A stretch of 38,069 nt of DNA from Verrucomicrobiia bacterium. GTDB taxonomy: Bacteria > Verrucomicrobiota > Verrucomicrobiia > Limisphaerales > JAOAIM01. The notes under the pieces are model-generated. The model did not search any database and was not told the DNA's origin. It was given only the letters and a program-made list of their open reading frames with translations. The DNA is taken from NCBI GenBank assembly GCA_026414705.1, contig JAOAIM010000009.1, positions 1 to 38,069 of the forward strand, read 5' to 3'. The position numbers and the translations under genes are program-made. Shown in pieces: positions 15,397-22,384 of this stretch. Each line of letters opens with the position of its first letter. Position 1 is the stretch's first letter.

Positions 15397-17220
15397 TCAG
15401 TCGGATCGCGGTTGGCCCACGCACCAGAGGTTGGTCTGGCCGCGCAAAAACATTCGCCCGTCGGCGAACGCCGGACTGGCGAGGAACTCATCGGCCAGCC
15501 GGCTGCGCGCCAGTTCCTTGAAGGCGCGGGCGGCCTCGACCACAACCGCCTCGCCCTTCAACCCCGGCACGAAGAGCTTCCCGCCCACGATTGCCGGGGA
15601 CGCCTGCACTTCGATCTCCAGCGGCGCTTCCCAGAGCTTTTGCCCGTCGCGCGCCTCAAAACACGTCAGCAGCCCGCCGCTGGTCACGGTGAAGGCCAGT
15701 TCGCCGTTGCTCACCGGGCTGGTCACGTCCGGGGCGTTGTCCGGCGCGCGCCAAACGACGTGGCTGCGCGTGACATCGCCCGCGCCGTCGGGCCGCAACG
15801 CAATCAGTTCGGTGGATGGATTCACTGCGAGCACCAGACCCGCCGCGAACACGGGCGAGGGCGTTACTTCGCCCCCCAACAGGTCGGCGCGCCACAACTC
15901 GCGTCCGTCCTCCGGTGCGTGGCTCATCACCAGTGGCACGGCCAACGTGATGACCTGCGGGCGCCCGGCGGCCTCCACGACGATCGGCGTGGCCCAGGAA
16001 CTGTGCGTGGGCTTGCGTGCCTCCCAGAGCAACCGACCGCTGGCCGGGTCAAACGCCAGCAACTTCGAACCGCCCGGCGCGCCCTCGTCTTGATCGAGTT
16101 GCACGATGAGCCGGCCCGGCCACACAACGGGTGACGCGGCGTGGCCGTAGGCGTTTTTCGGCACGCCAAGGTTTTTGGCCCACACCGGCGCGCCGTCCAA
16201 CGTGAAGGCCGCCAGATCGCCGTTGGCAAACAGCGCGAACACGCGCCGCCCGTCGCACGCGACCGTGGGCGAGGCGAACCCGGTCATTTCGGGAATCTCC
16301 GGTTGAACGGCCGGGCTGCCGGGCACGTTTTCAACCGCGCGTCGCCAGAGCAACGCGCCACTGGTCGCATCGAAACAAAACACCTCGCGCCGCGCCGCGT
16401 CGCCGCCGGACAAAAACACGCGATTGCTCCACACCACGGGCGAACCGTGGCCCGGCGCCGGGACGGGCGTTTTCCAGAGCAGATTCGCGCCGGATGCTGC
16501 GTCCCAGGTCAAGGGCACGTTGGTAAACGCCGAAACGCCGCTGCCGTCCGGCCCGCGAAACCGCGGCCATTGCCAGCGAAATGTTTCCCACGGCAACGCA
16601 TCCGATGCGGTGGCCTCTGCGCCCGAGCCGGCGAGAAGCTTTTCGATTTCGGTGGCGGAGTGCGGTAGCGGCGAACGCGCCGTGAGCGCGAGCGTGGTCA
16701 GTCCGGCGAACACCACACCGCCCACCGCAGCGGCGGCGCGTCGGGCACGGGCGGCTTCACGTCGCGCGCGCAACTCTGCCATCGGGTCGGGCCGGGGCAT
16801 TGGCGGTGGCGTGCGAAGTTTTGCTGCCTGGCGCGCGGCGGCAACCAGCACCGCCAACCCGCCGATCAAGAGCCAACCGCCCGTGCGGTCGAGCACGAGT
16901 CGGCGGCGGTAGCGCTGGCGGAATTCCAGGTCGAGCCGTCGGATTTCCAGCTTGAGATTCTCGTCGTTGGGCGAGGCGCGCAGTTGCGCCTTGAGTTCGA
17001 GCAGGCGGGGCGATTGCCACGGGTCATGCTCCAGCGCGGTGAAGTGGAAGTAGAGCATCGTGCCGCTGACCAGCAGGCAGAAGGCGGCGGCAATGCACGC
17101 GGTCCAGAGCCAGGCCTTCACCAACGGGCGGGGCGATCCGCCGGATGATCGTGCCGGTTGGGACTTTTGCTCGGTTGGAGTCCCCGGTGCGGGCTGCGGC
17201 ATGGCGGTCAGCATCGTCAT
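15397..17220 (-). CDS. Membrane-anchored PQQ-like beta-propeller protein
   Basis: The 607-residue protein has three N-terminal hydrophobic segments (about 36-58, 114-131 and 163-181) separated by charged, helical linkers, then a beta-propeller from about residue 215. The propeller opens with WPRFRGPDGSG and shows repeated PQQ-like strands such as VFCFDATSGALLWRRAV, LLAFDPASGRLLWEARK and LTCFEARDGQKLWEAPL. These W-docking repeats are common in verrucomicrobial 'PQQ-like' proteins, most of which are not proven to bind PQQ, and no catalytic motif of alcohol dehydrogenases is visible. The start at 17220 overlaps the preceding stop in an ATGA, proving translational coupling to the NapH-like gene. 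The propeller is probably periplasmic and membrane-tethered, possibly as a docking or sensing part of the redox complex. Confidence 0.8.
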   Translation of the reverse strand: MTMLTAMPQPAPGTPTEQKSQPARSSGGSPRPLVKAWLWTACIAAAFCLLVSGTMLYFHFTALEHDPWQSPRLLELKAQLRASPNDENLKLEIRRLDLEFRQRYRRRLVLDRTGGWLLIGGLAVLVAAARQAAKLRTPPPMPRPDPMAELRARREAARARRAAAAVGGVVFAGLTTLALTARSPLPHSATEIEKLLAGSGAEATASDALPWETFRWQWPRFRGPDGSGVSAFTNVPLTWDAASGANLLWKTPVPAPGHGSPVVWSNRVFLSGGDAARREVFCFDATSGALLWRRAVENVPGSPAVQPEIPEMTGFASPTVACDGRRVFALFANGDLAAFTLDGAPVWAKNLGVPKNAYGHAASPVVWPGRLIVQLDQDEGAPGGSKLLAFDPASGRLLWEARKPTHSSWATPIVVEAAGRPQVITLAVPLVMSHAPEDGRELWRADLLGGEVTPSPVFAAGLVLAVNPSTELIALRPDGAGDVTRSHVVWRAPDNAPDVTSPVSNGELAFTVTSGGLLTCFEARDGQKLWEAPLEIEVQASPAIVGGKLFVPGLKGEAVVVEAARAFKELARSRLADEFLASPAFADGRMFLRGQTNLWCVGQPRSD

Positions 17221-18668
17221 GCGTTCACCGCTTGGGGTTCGGACGCGGGCCGGGGCGCTTCGGCTGCCGGCATCAGCCCCAGCCGCACCAATTCCTGCGG
17301 GCAGGAACGGAAGCAGCGGGCGCAGGCGAAACACGCGCCGCGGTCGGGTTCAAAGTCGGCGCGGCGCACGTGCACCGAAAGGCTCACGAGCTTGACGCCG
17401 AGCACCAGGCCGACCCAGCCGCCGAAAAGCGCGCATGCGAGCACAAACCGCCCGCGCATTTCCGCCGCCGCTTGCAACAGCCCTTTCGGATCGCGCTCGG
17501 CGCGCTGGAGCGAGAGCGCTTCAGGCGTCATCAGGCCGTGGTCCACGGGCGATTGTTGCTGTTGGAGAAAGCGCTCGGCGAGGGCGACCGTGGGATCGAG
17601 CTTCGCGACGGCCGGGCCGAGGCGATGGCCGATCAGCGCGCCGGCGGCGACCAGCACCGGCAGCAGGCCAAGCAGCGCGGCCAGTCGCCGTCGGTCACCC
17701 CGAACAAACGGCGGCGATGCGACGCCGGGCGAAGGCTCGCGCATCGCGCCGAACGGGCAGGCGTTTTCGCACAGGCGACATTGCGTGCAGGAGTCGGGCG
17801 TCACGCGCACGCGCCACCTGGAGACCAGCGCGGCGAGCCGCAGCAGCGCGCCATACGGACAGGCGAACCGGCAGTAGGGCCGTCCCACCCACAGGCCCAG
17901 CAGCAGCGTCAGCACGCCCAACGCGACCATGAGCGAAGGCCCGTTGAGCCGAAAAATCGGCACAATCGGATCGTAACGGCAGACCGGAAAGCCCGAGCCG
18001 GTCGCGGCGAAACTCAGGCCGAATCCCAGAAACACAAACGGCAACACGCCCAGCGCGTGTTCGAGCCACGCGGGGACTTTGACGGGCTTGACGAGCACCA
18101 GGTCCTGCAACGCGCCGTGCGGGCAGACCGCCGCGCAAAACGCCCGGCCCGCAAACAACGCCACGATCAGCGGCAACGCGAAAAACGCCACGACCGTCAG
18201 CGGCACGGCGTATTCGGGATGGAACAGGGCATAGGCCACGTTTTGCGGCGCGCCGATGGCGCAGACGCAGCCCTTTTTCCAGAAGCCAAACCACGCGACC
18301 GAGAAGATCGAGAGCCAGAACAGGCCGCGGCGGGAACGTTTTTTGTAGATGAGCCAGAGCGCCAGCGCCAGCGCGCCCGCGAGCACGGCCACATCCAGGT
18401 AATGCACCCAGAGCGCGCGGGGTGGCGGGGTGGTGGTGACGGGCAGTTGATGACCGGTCTCGGTGAAGTCCGGAGGGGGGAAGCGTTGTTCCGCCGGCGA
18501 TTCGCCCCCAAGGGCAAACAAGCACAACGTGCTGACCACAAAGGCGGGAACAGGAGCAAAGGAGAAAAGGGGAAAAGGAGCGCAAGCAAGAGCGCGCCTT
18601 CGCGCCTTTTCTCCTTTTCCCCTTTTCCCCTTTTCAAGCGAGCGCCGCATGGGATTCAGTGATGTCAT
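17217..18668 (-). CDS. NapH/NosR-like polytopic [4Fe-4S] membrane protein
   Basis: The 483-residue integral membrane protein carries CVCAIG (134-139), two membrane-loop CX3CP motifs (GRAFCAAVCPHGALQ at 174-188 and GRPYCRFACPYGALL at 262-276), a ferredoxin-type CTQCRLCENACP (294-305) and a C-terminal CFACARCFRSCP (446-457). This is the plan of NapH, NosR and related quinol-linked proteins, which pass electrons between quinone and periplasmic Fe-S partners. No FMN-binding NosR domain is present. Its start overlaps the NapG-like gene stop (ATGA at 18665-18668), and its stop overlaps the next start (17217-17220). Residues 12-39 come from a GA/CT-rich inverted repeat (18558-18633) that has become part of the signal or first hydrophobic segment. 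Direction of electron flow is unknown. Confidence 0.85.
   Translation of the reverse strand: MTSLNPMRRSLEKGKRGKGEKARRRALACAPFPLFSFAPVPAFVVSTLCLFALGGESPAEQRFPPPDFTETGHQLPVTTTPPPRALWVHYLDVAVLAGALALALWLIYKKRSRRGLFWLSIFSVAWFGFWKKGCVCAIGAPQNVAYALFHPEYAVPLTVVAFFALPLIVALFAGRAFCAAVCPHGALQDLVLVKPVKVPAWLEHALGVLPFVFLGFGLSFAATGSGFPVCRYDPIVPIFRLNGPSLMVALGVLTLLLGLWVGRPYCRFACPYGALLRLAALVSRWRVRVTPDSCTQCRLCENACPFGAMREPSPGVASPPFVRGDRRRLAALLGLLPVLVAAGALIGHRLGPAVAKLDPTVALAERFLQQQQSPVDHGLMTPEALSLQRAERDPKGLLQAAAEMRGRFVLACALFGGWVGLVLGVKLVSLSVHVRRADFEPDRGACFACARCFRSCPQELVRLGLMPAAEAPRPASEPQAVNA
18558..18633. repeat. Inverted repeat inside the NapH-like gene
   Basis: The arms at 18558-18580 and 18611-18633 are reverse complements over 23 bp with one mismatch; the perfect core is 18564-18580 against 18611-18627. 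They are purine-rich (A/G) on one side and pyrimidine-rich on the other, with a GC-rich centre (18581-18610). The element is translated in frame as residues of about 12-36 (KGKRGKGEK on one arm, PFPLFSF on the other). Confidence 0.85.
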
Positions 18669-19237
18669 TGCGCGTGGCTGGTTTTCAGCAGGTAAGGCCG
18701 GCTGGCGGGGACGCGCCGGAAGGCATCGCCCGGACACGTCCGCGCAATCGCGCATTCGTTGCAGTTGACGCAGCGGTCGTGGCGGATTTGGAGGAAGAGC
18801 GAACCGTTGCCGAAGCGGGAGCAGCCCTCGACGCATTTGGCGCAGCCGATGCACAGTTCCTCGTCAATCGTGTATTCGTAGTAGGGGTCTTCGATGAACG
18901 TGCGCTGGATGGCGCCGGTGGGGCAAAGCTGGTTTTCGGCGGCGGTGGTCAGTGCGTTGGGCTCCGGCTCGAAGTAGCCCGTGCACAGATTGCAATAGCC
19001 GCAGAGGGCGAAGGCATGGACGCATTTGACCGCCGACTGTTCGAGCACGCACTCGGTGGCGCAGTTGCCGCAATGCAGGCACTTGGCCGGATCAATCTGC
19101 CAGACCCAGCCCTCGCTGCGGCTGCGTCCGGCCAGCGCGCCGCCCAGCGCGCCCAGCGCCGTCATCCCCAGCAGGCGCGCGCCGTGGCGCAGGAACGCGC
19201 GGCGGCTGGTCGGTTCGGATGGGGTCGAGGCGTTCAT
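18665..19237 (-). CDS. NapG-like Tat-exported ferredoxin with four [4Fe-4S] sites
   Basis: The 190-residue product has a twin-arginine signal (SRRAFLRHG, residues 11-19) and a hydrophobic stretch to about residue 36. Sixteen or more cysteines then fall in ferredoxin patterns: CLHCGNCATEC (53-63), C72 with CGYCNLC (79-85) and CPTG (105), CIGCAKCVEGC (129-139), and CVNCNECAIARTCP (156-169). This matches NapG-type periplasmic ferredoxins, which pair with NapH to take electrons from the quinone pool. It is directly followed by the NapH-like gene with a 4-nt ATGA overlap. No periplasmic nitrate reductase or other known terminal reductase is in the window, so the acceptor or donor is unknown. Confidence 0.88.
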   Translation of the reverse strand: MNASTPSEPTSRRAFLRHGARLLGMTALGALGGALAGRSRSEGWVWQIDPAKCLHCGNCATECVLEQSAVKCVHAFALCGYCNLCTGYFEPEPNALTTAAENQLCPTGAIQRTFIEDPYYEYTIDEELCIGCAKCVEGCSRFGNGSLFLQIRHDRCVNCNECAIARTCPGDAFRRVPASRPYLLKTSHAQ

Positions 19238-19313
19238 GGCTCAGGCGGAAACGGACGGGCACTGCCGGAAACCGACGCGGCGATGCAAGCGACCGCGCCC
19301 GCAGGGTTCACCG

Positions 19314-19348
19314 AATCCGTGTCCATCGGTGTTCATCGGTGGTTCAAA
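19314..19348. repeat. Word-like intergenic repeat
   Basis: The 35-bp stretch contains GTGTCCATCGGTGTTCATCG, flanked by AATCC and GTGGTTC, between the NHL and ferredoxin genes. It is built from near-tandem 'TCCATCGGTG/TTCATCGGTG' units and resembles a 'gtgtccatcngtgttcatcngtggtt' repeat that I recall from Verrucomicrobiota and other genomes. Only one copy is present here. Confidence 0.5.
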
Positions 19349-19352
19349 AACC

Positions 19353-20366
19353 TCATGCCCTTCTTTGCATCACGCGCACCTCGGCGGTGACGCGGTCGAG
19401 AATGAAAATCCGGCCCTGCGCGTCGGCCACGGCGTCCAGTCCGCCGCGGCTGCAATCGGACGCGCCGCAGGCTTTCGCGTTGGCCGCAAAGCTCTCGACG
19501 CCCGCCACGACGGATTCGAACTCGCCGGTGGCGCTGTAAACCTTCACGCGCGGGAGGCCTTTTTCGCAGGTCACGTGGCGACCGTCGGGCAACAGCGCCA
19601 GGCTGATGGGATTGCAGCAGCCGGAAAACCCGGTGATGTCCATCGAGGCGCGGCCCCATGCGCCCTCGAAGTCGCCCTCCGGCGTGTAAAGTTCGACGCG
19701 GTGCCGACCCGGATTGGTCACGCGCAACAGGCCGTCGGGTGCGACTTTGACGTCGAAAAACGGGCTGGGCACGATGAAGCCCGGAATGCCGCGCTCCCGG
19801 TTTTTCTCGCCGAGCCGCGCGAGCAATTTGCCGGAGCGATCGTAGCGCAGCAGGACGCGCTGGCCGGCGTCGGCCACGAACACGTCATCGGCGCGCACCG
19901 CCAGCGCGGTGAGCCAGGACTTGCGACCGGGCGCATCCCAGCTCGCGCGGCGCCGCCCGTTGGCATCGAACACCTCGATGTGGTCGCGCAATCCGACGAA
20001 GATCGCGCCGTCTTCAGCCACGGCGACGCATTCCGGCGGCGCGCTCAGGGCAATCTCCAGTCCGCGCTCGCCTGCCGGGCTGACGGCGGTGACGTAGTGG
20101 CCTCCGCAGACAAACAACGTGCCGTCGGGCGCCAGACCCAGCCGTCGTGCCGGTGATTGCGGCGCGGGCCAGCGGGCAACCTCGTGGTGAGTTACCAGAC
20201 GCGGATCGGTTTTTTCGAGACGCGACACGTCGTAGGCGAACGGGTTTCGGGCGCGCGTGGGGGCAGCCGAGGCGCGCTGCGCGGCGATTGCGCTCAAGAG
20301 CGCGAGCGCACCGGCGCTTTGCCCGAGGAACTCGCGTCGCGTGGAGAGACGAAACTCGCGTTTCAT
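19353..20366 (-). CDS. Tat-exported NHL-type beta-propeller with cysteine cluster
   Basis: The 337-residue product starts MKREFRLSTRREFLGQSAG, a twin-arginine signal, and matures near residue 36. The rest consists of NHL/SMP-30-like six-blade repeats (RRLGLAPDGTLFVCGG, LTALAVRADDVFVADAGQ, DVKVAPDGLLRVTNPG, ISLALLPDGRHVTCE, LDAVADAQGRIFILD). Five cysteines group in the C-terminal half (250, 251, 267, 300, 305), an unusual number for an NHL domain and compatible with a bound metal or Fe-S cluster, which would also explain Tat export. The start overlaps the preceding mini-protein stop (ATGA, 20363-20366). The role is unknown; in context it is a periplasmic partner of the NapG/NapH-like module. 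Confidence 0.8.
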   Translation of the reverse strand: MKREFRLSTRREFLGQSAGALALLSAIAAQRASAAPTRARNPFAYDVSRLEKTDPRLVTHHEVARWPAPQSPARRLGLAPDGTLFVCGGHYVTAVSPAGERGLEIALSAPPECVAVAEDGAIFVGLRDHIEVFDANGRRRASWDAPGRKSWLTALAVRADDVFVADAGQRVLLRYDRSGKLLARLGEKNRERGIPGFIVPSPFFDVKVAPDGLLRVTNPGRHRVELYTPEGDFEGAWGRASMDITGFSGCCNPISLALLPDGRHVTCEKGLPRVKVYSATGEFESVVAGVESFAANAKACGASDCSRGGLDAVADAQGRIFILDRVTAEVRVMQRRA

Positions 20367-20608
20367 GGGATTGAGCCGGTTTGTGTCGCCTGTTTGAACG
20401 AGAGGGCCTGGGGCAGGCCGCAGTTGGGCAGCGCGTTGCAACCTCGGCAGATGCCGCGGTTGATGCAGGTCTGGTTGGGCAACGCGCCGCCGCGTCGGCT
20501 TACGAGAGAGGCCGAAGCCGCCGCCAGTCCCGCCAACAGCGCGTATCGCGCCCCGTCGCGCAGGAACTCGCGCCGCGTCGCCGGAGCAGATGGCGATTTC
20601 GCGTTCAT
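20363..20608 (-). CDS. 81-residue Tat-exported mini-protein with CX5CX2CX5C
   Basis: I do not recognise this family. The protein has a clear twin-arginine signal (ATRREFLRDGARY, residues 10-22, then a hydrophobic run to about 35) followed by only about 40 mature residues. These hold four cysteines, Cys48, 54, 57 and 63 (TCINRGICRGCNALPNC). A Tat signal on so small a product suggests that a cofactor is inserted before export; four cysteines would suffice for one Fe-S cluster or a zinc site. It is translationally coupled to the NHL gene (4-nt overlap). ATG 20608 is chosen because it puts the RR motif at residue 12; the open frame further upstream looks non-coding. Confidence 0.75.
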   Translation of the reverse strand: MNAKSPSAPATRREFLRDGARYALLAGLAAASASLVSRRGGALPNQTCINRGICRGCNALPNCGLPQALSFKQATQTGSIP

Positions 20609-20842
20609 GGCATCGGGCCGGGCACACCTCGCGCCCGCGAGGGACACCGGCCAGACTTTACACGCAACGGTGCGCCCGGACGGGCCGCCGGGCTTGTGGC
20701 CTTTTGGCAAAACTTTAACTTTTTTTGCCGGGGCGGGTTTGATTTTGGTCAACCTTCCAAGGGCCGTTTGGACCGCGAAAGACACGACGGCGGCTGACAA
20801 CGGAGGTGTCTGACCGACCCGTGCTCCGCTGCGGCGAAACGC

Positions 20843-22243
20843 TCAGCGGGCTGAAACGTCCAGGCAGACCAGGCGCGTGAGGTCGCGCGCCAGCAGGCGG
20901 TTGCCGGCCAGAGCCATCGGCGCCCAGGACTCGCGTCCGTGGAGCACCCGGGTTTGAGCAAGGTGTTGCCAGCGCGCAGGCGTTGCGGCGATGAGGCTCA
21001 AGCGTCCGGTATCGTTGAGCGCAAACATCACGTCGCCGGCCATCAGGAACGAACCCAGGCCGAAGGTTTCGGCAGGGCCGCTGGCCCAGACGACCTTGCC
21101 GTCGGTTGTCAGGCAGACGAAGCGCCCGTCGGCGCGCACGCCGTAGAGGTGCTCGTCGCGGAAGATGGGGGTGTGCTGCGTGGCGCCGAAAACGGAGGGC
21201 GGCAGTCGGAACAGGGTTTTGAGGGTGAACCGTCCGTTGGCGGGTTCGAGTTGCGCCATCAAACTGCCCGCGTTGTAGCCGCCGGTGAAAAAGATTCGCC
21301 CGCCCGGCAGCGGCAGCGGGGAGGGCACGGTGGCGATGGCGATTTTCCAGTCGCTGGTCTCGAAGAGCAACGCGCCGTCGCGGGCGTCCACGCCCACCAC
21401 GCCGCCGCTGGCGCAGTAGAGGTAAAGGCGGCGTCCGGCGAATTCCATCGGCATGATGGAGGAATGGGTCATTTTCCAACCGCGCGGGTTCGGGGTGCGC
21501 CAGAGCACCTTGCCGGTGGCCGCGTCGAGCGCGATCAGCAGCGCATCGCGTCCGCCCGGGGCCAGGATGAGTTTGCCGTCCTCGATCAATGGGCATTGGC
21601 CGGTATACCAATCCGGCACGGCGGCGCCGAAATCGTGCACGAGGCTGCGGCTCCACTGGAGGGCGCCGCTGATGGCGTCGAGGCAGAGCACGTTGCACTT
21701 GGAATCCAGGCCCACGACCCACCGGTCGGTGAGCGCCGGCACGGTGCGGGTCATGCCGTGGTTGCGCTTGATGAAGTGGGGGTAACTGAAGCGCCACAGT
21801 TCGCGCCCGTCGGCCAGCGAGAGGCAACGCAGGGCGCTGCGGCGTGCGGTGGCGTCGTAGTCCCAGAGATAAACGCGCCCGCGGTGGATGGCGGGCCCGG
21901 CGTAGCCTTCGCCCAGGTCGAGTGACCAGAGGGGACGCGGCGGGGCGCCCTGCCAGTCGCGCGAGAGGCTGTCCGGAGGCGGGGCGATGCCGTCGCGGTT
22001 TGGCCCGCGAAACTGTGGCCATGCGCCGGGCAACTCCTCGGGCCGGGCATCGCTGGCGATGAGTTGACCTGAAGGGATGGGGTTGGCGGCGTGTTCGCCG
22101 GTGGGCGCGGCATCGCGGCCCGGCACACGCATCACCAGACCCGCGTCGGTGCGCGAACTCCACCACCAACCCAGCGCGATGGCTGCCAGCACCGCGGCCA
22201 GTGGCGGCAGGTAGGGCAGGTATTTGTTCCAGTCCCCCCGCAT
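20843..22243 (-). CDS. PQQ-like beta-propeller protein with N-terminal membrane anchor
   Basis: The 466-residue product has one N-terminal hydrophobic segment (YLPPLAAVLAAIALGWWW, about 11-28) that would serve as signal-anchor. A propeller begins near residue 75 with WPQFRGPNRDGI. Repeats such as LRCLSLADGRELWRFS, VLCLDAISGALQWSRS, LIALDAATGKVLWRTP and VVGVDARDGALLFETS are PQQ_2-like blades. It is the first gene of the co-oriented redox run and is divergent from the FAD/Fe-S dehydrogenase (141-bp gap). A 234-bp gap with an A/T-rich patch near 20710-20760 separates it from the Tat mini-protein gene, so the downstream genes could also have their own promoter. Catalysis or PQQ binding is not shown. 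Confidence 0.8.
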   Translation of the reverse strand: MRGDWNKYLPYLPPLAAVLAAIALGWWWSSRTDAGLVMRVPGRDAAPTGEHAANPIPSGQLIASDARPEELPGAWPQFRGPNRDGIAPPPDSLSRDWQGAPPRPLWSLDLGEGYAGPAIHRGRVYLWDYDATARRSALRCLSLADGRELWRFSYPHFIKRNHGMTRTVPALTDRWVVGLDSKCNVLCLDAISGALQWSRSLVHDFGAAVPDWYTGQCPLIEDGKLILAPGGRDALLIALDAATGKVLWRTPNPRGWKMTHSSIMPMEFAGRRLYLYCASGGVVGVDARDGALLFETSDWKIAIATVPSPLPLPGGRIFFTGGYNAGSLMAQLEPANGRFTLKTLFRLPPSVFGATQHTPIFRDEHLYGVRADGRFVCLTTDGKVVWASGPAETFGLGSFLMAGDVMFALNDTGRLSLIAATPARWQHLAQTRVLHGRESWAPMALAGNRLLARDLTRLVCLDVSAR

Positions 22244-22384
22244 TCCCGGAGCGCGAAACTACGGCGGGGCGCGACGGCCCACAATGGTTTTTGCGCGGCG
22301 GGCCGGGCGCGCGCCGGTTACGGATGCGCGCAACGTTTTGCGGGTTGACGGCGCATCGGTTCCGGGATTCAAAGAGTCCGGGCT

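Noticed and set aside
17217-19237. Calling the NapG/NapH-like pair part of a periplasmic nitrate reductase system
   Set aside because: No napA, napB or napD is in the window; the neighbours are propellers and an NADH-type flavoprotein.
20710-20760. A/T-rich patch with TTGACC on the minus strand upstream of the Tat mini-protein, considered as an internal promoter
   Set aside because: No acceptable -10 at a normal spacing was found; noted only as an A/T-rich gap.
22345-22373. Possible promoter TTGACG, 17-bp spacer, TTCAAA before the FAD/Fe-S dehydrogenase
   Set aside because: The -10 match is poor and would put the transcript start almost on the start codon; not strong enough to list as a feature.
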